A stretch of DNA of 64,000 nucleotides, taken from contig CM065309.1 of NCBI GenBank assembly GCA_033032175.1, forward strand, positions 13,950,001 through 14,014,000. The letters are read 5' to 3'. The notes under the pieces were generated by a model, which ran no database searches, was not told the origin of the DNA, and worked only from the letters and a program-made list of their open reading frames with translations. The position numbers were made by a program, and so were the translations under genes. Position 1 is the stretch's first letter, and each line of letters opens with the position of its first letter. Below, piece after piece: positions 33,826 through 46,100 of the stretch. Origin of the DNA: Saturnia japonica (taxonomy: Eukaryota > Arthropoda > Insecta > Lepidoptera > Saturniidae).

Positions 33826-34760
33826 TTTATTTATTTATTTGAACACTTACATAATAAACACTAAAACAAGTAAAGAAAAATAGACAAAGAACATTGCTTA
33901 GTGCTACTATAATTAAAAGTGTAGACTACATGATAAATAGAATATAGCGAGTAACAAGAAACAGACGAGAGATCAAATTAAAGGTAATAAACAACATAAA
34001 TTCTAATAAATAATAAACTACTGAATCAAAATTATTCTTCTAAGTGAGCAAAATATTTTTTTATTGCCGGAACGTCGTCATTTAAAATGTCTAGCTTGTT
34101 AGATTTATGGAGTATGTTAACAAGTCTTGTTATTCGCGCTATGGGAGCATTATACCCCAAGTTTGAAACAACTCCTTCTGTTGCAAACAGATTAAAACTA
34201 GCTGGCCTTGGCAATTTTCTTGGAACAGTAAATGATAAAGACGATAAAAGATTCGGTGCCTCTATGGAGCCTTTAATCAATTTGGTGAGAAAAACAACGT
34301 CTAGCATGCGTCTTCGATTAGTTAATGTGCATATATTAAAGTGTTTCAGACGGTCGCCACAACTTTGCAGTTTCTTACCTAAGTAACAAGCATAAGTAAG
34401 ATGCCATAGAAATCGCTTCTGTACTCGCTCCACTTTATTATTATAAACATCGTAGAAAGGATTCCATGCAGTACTACAGTATTCCATTATACTACGCACC
34501 AGCGCATTGTATAGTAAAATTTTTGTGCTTGGGGATTTAAAGTCCTTGCAGTTGCGCAGTACAAAACCTAGACGCCTGAATCCCCTTGAGACGATGTCAT
34601 CTATGTGAATGTTTAAGCGAAGTTTACTGTCCAGAATGATGCCCAAATCGCGGATATGAGATACATTTAAAAGTGTATTGTTTCCAATACTGTATATAGG
34701 TTGAATTGTATCTTTTTTTCGGGTAAAAAGGATGGAATAGCACTTTTTATTAACCTATAC
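33826..34760 (-). pseudogene. Jockey-like LINE, 3' end of reverse transcriptase ORF
   Basis: Minus frame from about 34755 to the stop at 34032. It includes IRDLGIILDSKLRLNIHID, LLYNALVRSIMEYCSTAWNP, VERVQKRFLWHLTY and LTNRRRMLDVVFLTKLIKG, the end of jockey/CR1-group reverse transcriptases. An (AAATA)-type run at 33826-33840 marks the 3' tail. It is 5' truncated. Confidence 0.85.
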
Positions 34761-34849
34761 AACATTAAACATTACATATAACTTCTATATATCACGGATT
34801 ATTGACGATACATGAGTTCAATACTTTAAGTGACTATTTCTATGAGGTT

Positions 34850-34992
34850 CGGTTCGAGGTTCGGCCACTCTGGCACCCTCGTGCGGGTCGTCACAAACTT
34901 TCGCGGATGAGTGCCCTAAGCGCTCGCCCCCAAGTCCGGTGAAGCTGTAAAAGCCGCAGCGGCTCTGTTTTTGGATAGGGCCCCTAAGGGAA
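34850..34992 (-). repeat. R1-type LINE 3' UTR fragment
   Basis: GAGGTTCGGCCACTCTGGCA, GTGCCCTAAGCGCTCG and AAGTCCGGTGAAGCTGTAAA match the 3' UTR of the R1-clade copy at 18510-18620. Only the UTR is present. Confidence 0.75.
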
Positions 34993-35022
34993 ACAGTGTA
35001 GTCAGTTCTAAAAAAAAAAAAA

Positions 35023-35172
35023 GTAGCAGTGCCTTCGTTGAACCTAGACAGAATATTTTCCTCTATTAATGATATAGAAACCAGTCAGAAAAACAGATTT
35101 TGCACTGAAATTCTAGAGGAATTGCTGCATACAGAACTAAAAGATGAACAGCAAAAAATCCTAGCATCCTAG
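35023..35172 (+). CDS. Open C-terminal-like fragment, BESS-like (uncertain)
   Basis: Fifty codons open to a TAG stop, containing LDRIFSSINDIET and NRFCTEILEELLHTEL. The hydrophobic spacing recalls the C-terminal BESS motif of insect MADF-BESS proteins, which are also found next to PIF/Harbinger elements. It has no ATG and follows a run of 13 A. It is probably a fragment, perhaps retroposed. Confidence 0.3.
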   Translation, partial: VAVPSLNLDRIFSSINDIETSQKNRFCTEILEELLHTELKDEQQKILAS

Positions 35173-36230
35173 CTCAGAATTTTTAAAACTAACTTAAATA
35201 AATAACGTCTTCTAGAGCCGTTTTTAATTTACATATTGTTAATCTTCGAAATCTGCTCAATCAGAGTGCTAAGCTAAATATGTAGATCTAGCGAATTTTC
35301 ATTTTACAGTCTACCAATTTTCAACAGTTCAGGTTGGCAACACTGTCCGCCGACGTTTTCGTCTGCATTAAAGTTTTGCGCAAAGTATATCACTGAAAAG
35401 AAAAGAGAGGTATATATATCTTTTCATATCTCGCTCAGAGCGAGAGAGATCGGGCTCACGGAATGGAATGAGCTACAGAACTGTTTAATTGTTAAAGCCG
35501 AGAGCGAGATTTATCTTACAAAAACAAATCTTACGATTTACAAAAACGTATACCTAAAATTATTGCCATCTATTTTGTATAGAATAGAGATATCTTAAAA
35601 ATATTATACAAACATTTGATTTCCTTGATTCTTAACAATTAGCAGGCTTAAGTATGTCAATCTAGAAATGCAAAAGTATGTAATACAGAGATACTAAGTC
35701 AAATTATTATTTTAAAACCTGTAATAACAACAATAGAACTGAAGAAAATCGTGTGAGTAACAAAATGTGTTAGCGTATTTTATAATCAGTGGCTACATTT
35801 ACATTGATTTGAACTGAAATAATGTATATGTACATTATCTATTTAACAATATAAACATGTATTTGTCAATATTTTCGTACAAATTTGCTAGTCACTTTAG
35901 AAAGTTTTTTTTATCTATACCTACCTAATATCCTAACCTAATATTGGACACTATCCGTTATACGATAATTATTTTTGCGATGCGAAGTTCAAAGTGCATA
36001 GGTCAAATCACGCGTGACATTAAACTAAATTCAAAATATGAAAATACTGTAACAAAACCCCTTAAAAATAAAAACACTTCAAATTATATAAATACTTGAC
36101 ACGGCAATTACGCATTACGCAATCAATATTGTGCTTTATTAACAAGGCGTAACGTAAGTTTTCTAATAATCATTCGTACCCTAGCGCCTCTCCGCTCTCG
36201 GCTTGTTGGATCGAATCAGCTATCTCTTTC
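35173..36230. other. Gene-free stretch
   Basis: AT-rich, with a short purine-rich run at 35395-35455 containing CTCGCTCAGAGCGAGAGAG, a small inverted repeat. Nothing else was recognised. Confidence 0.5.
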
Positions 36231-36539
36231 TTATGCCGCTTGCACACGATGCGCAGTAGCTTGCGCAAGTACTACTACTGCGCATGAAATTTCAAGTAAA
36301 CACTTTTTGCTTAGTGAAAGTGCGAGTGGAAGTTGCTTAGTAGTACTCGCTTTGGTCCTTGCGCCAGTTTGCCCCCCACGCCCCCTTCACTCCCCTCGTT
36401 ACTATTCACTCCATCATTCGAACGCGTTTACGATCGGTACTGGCGCCAGTTCAATCAATTCATTCGTTTTTTTCCTGATCATAGTCTGCCTTTCTTCATG
36501 TTTTCTGCTGTTGGGTTTTATCCTAAAATTAATTAAATA

Positions 36540-37345
36540 TTTATTTATTTTATATATTTAGCATGCCAACAGAGCAATTACAAAAAAGGAAAAATTACAT
36601 GTTATCATTTCCACATAATAAAAACAATGCAATCGCTCAGATAATAGGCCATGCCTGACATTTAAACACATAAATAATAAGGATAACTACTATGTTATGA
36701 AACATTACATATTCAAATTAATATTAAATTATATTTTAATTATTAAACAAGGAGTGCTTGTATGAACCGATTGACTGAGAAAAGATATCTATTGAGCTAT
36801 TCATCATGCTTGATCTCTCGTTGTATAACCTTGCCATACGCACAAAAGGGCTATTAAAAGCAGTATTCAGTGTTGTAGTCGGAATGTAAAATATATATGG
36901 GTTGCGCACCGCACGGGTATACGATCTAAAATACAAGTAATTAATAAGGAACGCATCTATTGAACCATTTACAATTTTGTAAAGGATGAGTAAGTCAGCT
37001 ATATTTCGCCTCTCTTTTAGGCTTATCATGTTAAAATATTTTAGTCTATTAACATAATTAGGGATAGATTTACGAATACCATTTCTTATGCTCAGGCATC
37101 TAACAAGACGAGCTTGGACAGATTCTATAAGCTCTACGTAGGTGGTATAGTGAGGTGACCATATGGCAGAACAATATTCAAGAATACTTCTAACTAAGGT
37201 GTTATAGAGCAAGATAACACTCTCGTTATTGCGAAATGGTCGTGAAGTACGCATAACAAATCCAAGCACCTTTTTGGCTCTGGGTACAATATTAAGTATA
37301 TGTTGTCGAAAAGAAAAAGAAGAGTCATATTTAATTCTTCTCTAT
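36540..37345 (-). pseudogene. Jockey-like LINE fragment nested in the Harbinger element
   Basis: Minus frame 36736-37269, extended to about 37340, reads SSFSFRQHILNIVPRAKKVL, LLYNTLVRSILEYCSAIWSP, VELIESVQARLVRCLS and LKERRNIADLLILYKIVNG. It belongs to the same LINE group as 33826-34760 but a different family. It is 5' truncated. The 3' part (36540-36735) is AT-rich. Confidence 0.84.
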
Positions 37346-37451
37346 TTAATTTAACTTTAATTTTACATTTCCATGTCAAAACATTGTTTAATAAAACTTT
37401 AATAAACGTTTACACATTGTAATTTTTATTTACACAATAATTAATCTCTGC

Positions 37452-38397
37452 TTATGATATCATACGTAATTGCCAGTCAACTTCACCGGCGTTCATAAAA
37501 TATTCTTTGTATTTATCACCAATCATATTTGCCTGTCTGGATGGATTTGTAATCATTCCGTCATTTGTAATACTACGAAGTAGATTCAATTTTTCTTCCC
37601 TCCAAGCCCCTTCAATGATCACGCCATTATCCAAGTCTTCGTAGTCATATGATCCTGGAGGCATATACACAGTCGTAGATGTTTTTCTAAGAAAGTTGTG
37701 TAAAGCACAAGCAGCACGAACAATCTTATTAACCGTTGTAACACAGAGGGCTATTGCTTTTTCAAAGACTCTAAATCTACTCACAAGTATTCCGAAAGCA
37801 TTCTCAACTATTCTCCTTGCTCTTGACAAGCGATAATTAAATGCTTTTTTGTCAGTTGTTGATTGCGTACGTGCGTATGGTTTCATGAGATACGGCTTTA
37901 AAGAAAACGCATCATCTGCCACAACACAGCCCACGTGAGGTAGCATACCGTTTTCCAGTGCATTAAATAATGCTGAATTTTGAAACACTCCACTATCTGA
38001 AGATCTTCCGTTTGAACCTATATTAATGTAAGTAAAACAATAATCATAGTCGACTAAAGCCATTAATATAACACTGAAAGTTTCGTGATGACTGAAAAAA
38101 TTACTTCCACTATGTGGTGGTGCTCTAACTTCAACATGCTTCCCATCCAAAAAAATTGAAATTTTCTGTAGTGATTCGCATCACTTTTTGATATTCCTTT
38201 GGGTCCTCTAAAGCTAGTTCCTGCATGAGTAAATTTGAGCCTCCGAGTAATTTTCTACGTGCAATCCACTTTCTCACCCAAAGCCGTTTTGGTTTTTCTA
38301 GTTTCTGGATTTCTTTCATCAATTCTCCGGTTATTATTACGTTTAGATCTTGAACTGCACATTTAAAGAGTTTACGTAGAACCAAACGCTTAGCCAT
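37452..38397 (-). pseudogene. Harbinger transposase with internal deletion
   Basis: The first frame (38131-38397) gives an N-terminal part, KRLWVRKWIARRKLLGGS...YQKVMRITTENF. The second frame (37452-38150) starts at MDGKHVEVRAPPHSGS and holds the DDE set: Asp in MDGKH, Asp in VADDAFSLKPYLMKPY and Glu in RARRIVENAFG, followed by ACALHNFLRK. The usual ~130 residues between these parts are missing, and the two frames overlap by 20 bases in different phases. The copy is therefore not autonomous, although the catalytic residues remain. Confidence 0.88.
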
Positions 38398-38739
38398 GGC
38401 TGTCTGTCTACTAGTGAACTGGCACTAAGCAAAGTCTGTGCCAGTAAGGTGTTTAGTAATCATTTACATCTGGACGCTTAGTAAAGTACAATGCTTAGTA
38501 CTTGCGCAAGCTACTGCGCATCGTGTGCAAGCGGCATTATGTAAGAATGTGGTGTATCTTTTATTCAACTGATCTGAGTCGCTCTGATTATATCCGAGTG
38601 AATATTATTACTGAGAGCTAAAATTTACATACAGGTGAGCTACTGATATACTGATTTAAACACCGTTTATTTTTTTAATTGCATGTCAAAAATGTTTGTT
38701 TTATTAATTAGTTTAGTACTCAAAATTAACAAGTGACAA

Positions 38740-39900
38740 ATTCAAGACGTCTTTAAGAAAAAGCCAATCTCGTTAGCAATTGGATTTTGTTTTTCTTGAT
38801 TGCGACAATCACTACTATTATCCGTTGCCACTTCATTGAAACAGTTCCAAAAAGTGTCATGAGCTTTGTGTATGAAGTTGGATCCAGTTTTATCTTCTTT
38901 CATTCATTTAGCAGGTTTTGAGACGGCGATGATCTGTTACTGTCAGAAGATTCGTCGTAAGAGTTTTTTATATGCTCTATCATGATTTTCTGTCGGGCTT
39001 TTTCAATTTCAAGAACTCCTAAATAGTATGACTTGAGTGTTGGGTCTAAAAAGGTAGTTTGGATTCTCTCCTAAGGATTTAAAACGACTCTCCAATTCAT
39101 CTTTCAAAGAAGCTCTCATACGAGATAAGTCCGATGTGCTTTATACAGTCTCGTTTTTGTCTAAATACTTTTTTAATGCAGAAATATGTGGAATCGCTTC
39201 GGATATACAGGAATGGCCAGAACTTGTAATTTTTCGGTATTTCTTCAAATGGTTTTAGAAGATTAATGCACTGCTCCATTACATCCCACTGTTGTATCGT
39301 CAAGTTAGTGAGTGTGTCATGTTCAGCGACATAAAGAGAGATAGCCCTTTTTTGTTCCAACAAGCATTCTGCCATGTAGAAGGTAGAGATCCATCTCGTA
39401 TTGATGTCCTGCACTAACTGATGCTGCGGTAAATTTAACTCCTTTTGAATTGCAAGAAATTTTTCTTGTGCTAAACTTGAATGATTGAAATGATTTACTA
39501 GACTGTCTTCCAGTAGCAATCATGTCTAATACTTCAGTTTGGACCTTCATTGACTCATTAAGAACTCGCTGAAACGAATTTATGAAATATCTAGCAGGAT
39601 CATACTCTGCAGCTCGAGCTGGATAAGTAAGTGAATTTTATTTCTCTCAATATCTCAGCGAGCAGCAGTTAATTCCTTTGCTATATTTTCTTTAGTGTGT
39701 TATCCTGAAAACGGTTTCATAGCAAGAACGCCGTGTTGCAGTTGAAATTCCAGAGACAGTCACTGGGCTGTGAAACTCAAGAAACTGGAACTATTGTGCA
39801 GGCAGGTCCAAATGTCAGAAGTAACAGAAACTGCATTAGCTTTTGAAATGTTTGTTTTAATTTTGTCGTGTATTCTGTTGTAGATATCAGGAACAATGTT
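38740..39900 (-). pseudogene. hAT transposase (ZBED-type), decayed
   Basis: In several minus frames: SKANAVSVTSDIWTCLH near 39850-39760, NHFNHSSLAQEKFLAIQKEL, LVQDINTRWISTFYMAECLL and NLLKPFEEI (39097-39519). These are motifs of hAT transposases. Stops and frameshifts break it throughout. Terminal repeats were not identified. Confidence 0.82.
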
Positions 39901-40051
39901 TTAAATAAAATATACTGCTTGTCGGAATGACACTGACTCGAGTGAGAGATAAATATAAAGAAAACACCAAATTATCTCTGAAATTATTTATTATATGCTT
40001 ATTCATAATGAGACGAACATAAAATCAAAGTCATAAACGTTAATAATTACA

Positions 40052-40153
40052 CATTAAACTACATTAGAATAGTCTACCAGTCTGACCAGTAACTTGTCAT
40101 TAAACTACATTAGAATAGTCTACCAGTCTGACCAGTAACTTGTCATTAAACTA
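40052..40153. repeat. 46-bp tandem repeat, 2.2 copies
   Basis: The unit CATTAAACTACATTAGAATA... of 46 bases is repeated without visible change at 40052 and 40098, with a partial third copy at 40144. Confidence 0.95.
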
Positions 40154-40159
40154 CAAATC

Positions 40160-41154
40160 TCCTTTTTTTTTCTAATTTAAATCAAGGTTTATCTCGAATA
40201 AATATGAATATTTTTGATACATAATAATTTGGAATAAAACTTATTTCTAACGCAAGCCGTACGTACATTTATTATGGTGAGCTCAAATGTAAAATATAAA
40301 TAATTCTAATAATAGGATCTCAAAAGTTATTTAAATCTAATTTTGACTTGCCTAAGAGTACATGGATGGAAAATTCAATTGCGATTTCTTAAACTATCAC
40401 GCCCCTTATAGTAATTTTACACAAGTAAAGTTGAAATATGTAGTAGTATGATAGCAAACTAAAAAAAAATTCCAAATTCCTACAACTAAAGAAACATCAT
40501 TTTATAACATGTGAGATGATAATATTATCAACAAAACAAAACGTCATTGACGCATTTTGATTCATTTTTAACTTAAAAAAAAATTCTACGAAATTGTATA
40601 TAATTTTTGGATCTAGATAGATACGTAAAAGTACGTTTTGGCTTCAAATATAATAAAATATCATTACGAGCACTTAAGTTGTGGATAATGAAGCACATAC
40701 TATTTTTTTTAAATCAAAAATAAATAATGTAAGTAAACAAGAATATTTAAATGTAAGGCTAATTTACTAAATGTTCCTTTATAAAAAAATTGTTTAACTG
40801 CTTAAATCAAGAGAGCTAATAAAAAATAAACAAAAGAAGGCACAAACCTAAAAATAAATAAAACCGAATTCTTAGATATTATATCAGATTGATTGACCTT
40901 TTAGACCTTTGAGTAAATAACTATAATTAGAACAAAAATACATTTAAAACTAAGAGAAAATACAAACTGAAAAATTGAATGGTCACGATTAGTTTAGCAA
41001 TATAAAGTTTTTTAAGTAAAATACATAATAATAGTGAAACAGATTTAAAAAAACACTCATACAATACAACTATAGCTATCATTAGTTTATAGAATGTTAA
41101 ATCTAATAACATAGACATGAAATTTGTTTCTTCCTATTTTGTTATGGTTTAAAT
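40160..41154. other. Gene-free stretch
   Basis: Very AT-rich, with no recognised gene or repeat. Confidence 0.5.
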
Positions 41155-41952
41155 CAGTGTTTTTCAACTTTCTTGAATTCGTACAAGTAAAAAAATCGGA
41201 CAACCTTCAAGATTCATAATAAAATTATGTCAGAGTATAAAAACGTATAGCCTAGTATATGCCTCACTATCCTAGTGGTCGAGCAAAGTGTTATTGGGTT
41301 TTCCTATGAAAGTCTCAGTAGCAGCTTGAAGTTTGGCTTTGTGCCCAATTAATGGCAATAGGCTCGCCCCCTATTACATGGGACTTAAAAAACATACACG
41401 GCTAACTGTGGGTGTACATTAGTACACCTCTGGCTAACCCTTCGTGGATACAGGCGTAATGGTATGTATGTGTGTAGTACAGTATAAACCGCTAGCGCGG
41501 GTAAACGCTGCGCTTAAAAACAATATATTTAGGCTAGATCTTAGTCTAGATAATATATTGTTTTCATAACGCTGTGATTTAATTTAGCAGCTGAAGACAC
41601 GCTTAAAATGGAATTTAATCCGCAACCGATTAATATCGTCTGAATGAAGAAAAAATAAGAGTATCCAGAGTTGATAAGAAAAGTTTTAAAATTATTAAAG
41701 CCATTTTCCACTTCTTGTCTATGTGAACTAACCTTCTCTTCAATGGTACACATAAAAACTGAGAAGATAAATAGGCTCCAATAAGAAAATTATTTTATTA
41801 TTAATGTCCCAAAATTACAACCCCATTATTTATTAAAAATAAACAAGCACAACATTCTCACTATAAATTTTAAATGGTTTGCGATCGCGACCCCTCAATT
41901 AAGACATTGCGACCCCCCTGGGGATCGGAGACAAACAGGTTGAGAAACACTG
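41155..41952. mobile_element. hAT-like non-autonomous element with 8-bp target duplication
   Basis: Ends CAGTGTTTTTCAAC (left) and CAGTGTTTCTCAACCTG (right, read inward) are flanked by GTTTAAAT (41147-41154) and GTTTAAAC (41953-41960). The inner right end GACCCCCCTGGGGATCGG is typical of such elements. It contains a SINE (41265-41480). Confidence 0.85.
41265..41480 (+). repeat. tRNA-derived SINE (family 1), head shortened
   Basis: Begins CCTAGTGGTCGAGCAAAG, where the tRNA-like head is largely deleted. It continues GTAGCAGCTTGAAGTTTGGC and GCTCGCCCCCTATTACATGG, matching the copy at 16920-17165. Confidence 0.7.
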
Positions 41953-42154
41953 GTTTAAACGATGAAAACTTTAAATCATCGTACATTTCAACATACAGGC
42001 AAACAAATTCGCAATACCGATCGATAATAATTCTCTCACAAGTTTTGTAGTCCTCAGCGAAATATATATGCAGGTAATCCTAAAAATTATAAAATTATTA
42101 TTAGTAAAATTAATGTTTATTTTTTAAATTCCTCATAGTATAACTTTTCACCAC

Positions 42155-42260
42155 AATCACACCAGAATAAGTTAAATGACCATGTGGCCCAAGATGGTAA
42201 CACGCTAAACCTAGAGGAGGATTAGCTTACAAAGGCAACTTCCGGGATACATCTGTAGGT
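42155..42260 (-). repeat. SINE family 2 fragment
   Basis: CCATGTGGCCCAAGATGGTA and ACACGCTAAACCTAGAGGAG match the body of the copy at 42575-42850. Confidence 0.55.
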
Positions 42261-42574
42261 GCTAGCTGACAGATTTTCAACTTTAATAACACACATAAAC
42301 ACAATTTAAACTTAAACACTGGATATGATAAATGATCTAATGTAATCTCTATGATAAATGTTGTAATTTTTTTAAACAGTTCCCCCGGAATTTCAACAAA
42401 TCGAATTTCGACAACAGACCTTGATCAGGCTTGTAGTATCGATTCAATATAAATATACAATTTGTATTACATATTAAAAAAATATACCTCGAAAATACTA
42501 TACATATTATATATATGTATATGCATACTATATTTTTTTTTTTTATTCTTCATAGTTTTTATTTGTGTTGGGTC

Positions 42575-42850
42575 GCAATCTCACCTAATTTTAAGTGACG
42601 ACGTGGCCTAAGATAGGTAACATGCTAAGCCTAATGGGGAACTGGCTTTTAAGTGCAGCTGTCAGAACAGTTCATTGGTTCTTGGCGACAAGCTTTCAAC
42701 TTTCATTAGAAAATGCCCTACCACCACCATTCTATGGTGCATCACGATGTATTCCTTAACCGAAAGCTCGGGCTCTCGCAAGGATTCGAACTTAGATCGA
42801 TCGACGTGATTACATACACGCTACCACTGAACTATCATTGTTTCAAACTG
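42575..42850 (-). repeat. tRNA-derived SINE (family 2)
   Basis: On the minus strand a tRNA-like head ATAGTTCAGTGGTAGCGTG with B-box AGTTCGAATCC is followed by a body containing CACGTCGTCACTTAAAATTA. It is a close relative of the copy at 24400-24722. Confidence 0.7.
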
Positions 42851-43159
42851 CTTCACAATTTTGTGAAGTACCTATAATTAAATTTTCTCAGTTATAACTT
42901 ATAATAATGACCCCAGCAAACACACAACCTATACTTGACATCACCCAGTCATCAATTACGTATACAATGGATGTAAAAATGACACGTATGATTTAAATTT
43001 GATGTCAAATTAAGGTAACGTGTTCACTGGGGAGTACATTATTACTGAATATTATATGAAATCAATAATGGGCGAGTTCTAATTACATATTATGGCACTT
43101 TAATGAATAAAAATGTGTACTCACGAAAGCAAAATAAAGAAGAGATGAGTGCGAAGTCA

Positions 43160-46100
43160 TCATGGTAACCAACGTCGCGGCAATAGCTTGTACCCAGCAT
43201 AGAGTAGTGCGCCCACACACGCCACGCGAACTGACACGCGAATCACGCGAGTCGACATCGAAACAGGAGGTACTCTTCAAATAAATAAAAATAACTGTTT
43301 AGGAACTGAGTTACCTCAACCTATGTTATTATCCCATGTCCCCATATCATCACAGTTAAACTATACTGTAATGTAGTAAAATCACTACATATAAATAATT
43401 ATACAGCATTTATAACGCAGCATTATAACAACGTTTTAAATCGAGCAACAGGAACACTTTTTATCTTATCTTGTTACGTGCTATGAATATTAAAGAGCGG
43501 GGCGGCCGTACATGAATGTTCTAGTAGTAATCAGATTCGGGTCAGTTCGCAGACGGCGAGCCACCCGAACGATTATTTTTATCTTTGTAAAAAATACCCT
43601 AATAATAGGGTTGCTTCTTGTGCTTGTGCTTCTTAAACACTTGGTGAGTAATGAATAAATTATTTTACGAGCCTAGGCTTTCGTTCCCTTATCTTCTAAG
43701 TGCAAGTCTTATAACATTTCCCGGGTTTAGTCTTAGAGGGTTCGTGCTGCGCGTCTGCGTGACTCAAATTTATTGCCACTTTCTCGAACGATCGCGCTTG
43801 CAGTATTATCAAAAACCCCGGTAAAAAACTAGCTTATTATCGATCGTTTGTCTTGAAAACTTTTAGCTGCCTACCGCCTTTTTCATAATAGTTTACGTTA
43901 TTTTCCAAAATTCTCACTTATTCCTCTCAATTCGTATTAATTTCAATTAAACCTATTTAACTTGTAAAACACGGGCGACCATCGGTCAGCCTAGGGCTCA
44001 GTTCGCCCAGATTAATTTTCGTTTCGCTTGAATTAAAAACTACCTACGATAAATAAAACCATGTATAAATCTAGGTTAAAACAAGCCATCCCGGGGAAAT
44101 GGTTTCTAATAGGTTATTTCACGATGCGTTCTAGGTGGAACGGGGTTTTTTATTTGGACGCAACTGCTGCCGTGCTGGATGTACTGCTCCGCAGCCCCGC
44201 CGTCAGCAGGCACCGCGTAACCGGGAGCCGACGTTGCAGTTTCACGGATTCGCAACTATTTAATCTTTTTTTAAATTAACTTATTTTATTTATTCTTTAT
44301 TGCCACGGAAACTGCCTACGAATGGTCTGATTGCCGCGACATCCCAACCCTGAATATTCCCTCGGAATACGTTGTACTTTTTTTAAACACTACCTGTAAG
44401 TAACGTCTTCCTTTAGCCTAATTAGTCATAATTTAGTAATAGTCTATGTGTTTTTTTTTCTTTTGTTACTTTTGTTTAACTTATTTAAATAAATATCTTG
44501 TTAGCTTTGCCCATTGTTTTTTTTTCTAAACCGTAGGGCCTTAGCTTAACAATACTAAGAATAAGTTAAACAAGAGTTATTGAATGAATACCACATAAAC
44601 CTTTATGTTTACCTTCACTACCTTTAATTATCTTGCTGTGCCTAACATACTACCTTCACTCATTTTGGAGTTCCTGGCCTATTACTTCTATTCATCTTGG
44701 GAGTGCCTGGTCTACTACTTTTACTCATCTTGTAGTACTTTGACTATTAGAGTAGGTTTACTATCTCATTACTGGAGCTTGGCAGTCAGAGTTTTATTTT
44801 CTTGTCGAGAACAAAACCAAGTTACGAAATAAATTTAAAATATAGATTCCACTTTTCTTTTCACTGTTATGTAATTAATATGTTACTACAAATAGTACTA
44901 TAAGAATATCCCATAAATAATAATAAAAATACACATGTTTATATTTAAAAAATCGAATTTTAACCATCTCAAAAATGTGCTAATAAAATAGTGAAATCTT
45001 TAAAATAATTATAAATCAATTTAAATAGAAACTAACTGCAACAGTGGAGGTATATCTTGAGGTTTAATTTTCCCCCAGTGTTCTATGATGCCTGCAACAT
45101 GACCAATGCCGACCACTCCAACAATTCGACATGGTTCCCGACCTATAACAATATACATTTTTTATTAAGAATACATTCCACAACAACTACTAAAAGACAA
45201 TTTTGTCTTTGATTGTAAACATTGAACCTAATACAAGTAAAATCTAAAAAATTCATAAAATTAAATTTTTAAAATTTTTGTCTGTCTGTTTGTTCCGAGT
45301 AATCTCCGAAACGGTTGAACCAATTTTGACTGGATTTTCAACGGTAGATAGGTGATATTATAAGGCGTAACTTAGGCTACATTTATTTTAGAAAAATAAA
45401 TAGGGTTCCGCGCAAATAAAATAAAAACTGGTCATGGTGAGTCAATTCGGGTGTTTAAATGGCTTACGCTTAAACCATATAAGAGATATACAGTAAAAGC
45501 TACTTTTATTCGCGCTTCCTTCATTAGCGTTTTCACTATTCGCGGATTTCAAAAATGTGACCCAATTCCTACATTCGCAGCTAAAGATTTCTTTATTCGC
45601 AGATCTAATCGGTACATCGGTACATACACATTGATAAAAAGGATTCCAATATGAAGATATCCAACCGAATATCCTTTCTAAAGGCGTCGTCAAATGGACT
45701 AATAAAAAAGTAAAATATACCTTATTACAACTATGCCTAAAGTATGTTGTTAAATAAAATCAATAATAATGTTAATAATATTGTTATGGTATTGGTTCAG
45801 CCTTTGACATAAGCCGCCTTCACCGCGGTCGGCGTTTTTGAAAATGTAAACAAACAGAATGAAATCAACCTCAATAAGCACGGGAAAAGTGAAATTTAAT
45901 TTGAAAAATATTAGTGAAGGTTTAAGAATGGCAAATGAGTTTCGTGATTTCTTTATGAAAACTGATCCGTCTATGGAACGAAGTCTTATTTTTAAGAGGC
46001 AAATTGCTAATGCCACTGCTTAATATCAGTCTGAATTGATGGAGCTTTTAAAAACTGCCAATCAAGAAAAAACTTCAAAATTCTTTAAAATTGCCTAAGC

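Larger units (their letters stand above)
36234..38536 (-). mobile_element. PIF/Harbinger transposon with perfect 41-bp inverted ends
   Basis: The left end TGCCGCTTGCACACGATGCG continues as a perfect inverted match of 41 bases to the right end. The element is flanked by TTA (36231-36233 and 38537-38539), the 3-bp target duplication of this superfamily. It carries a minus-strand transposase and a nested LINE fragment (36540-37345). Perfect ends suggest recent movement, although the transposase is damaged. Confidence 0.93.

Noticed and set aside
41941..42090. Minus-strand exon-like open stretch with a TTTTTAG acceptor
   Set aside because: It has no similarity to the TraB C-terminus, and the true last exon of gene B was found at 43160-43274.
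45750..46016. 88-codon minus frame
   Set aside because: It is antisense to the Tigger transposase remnant and has no similarity of its own.
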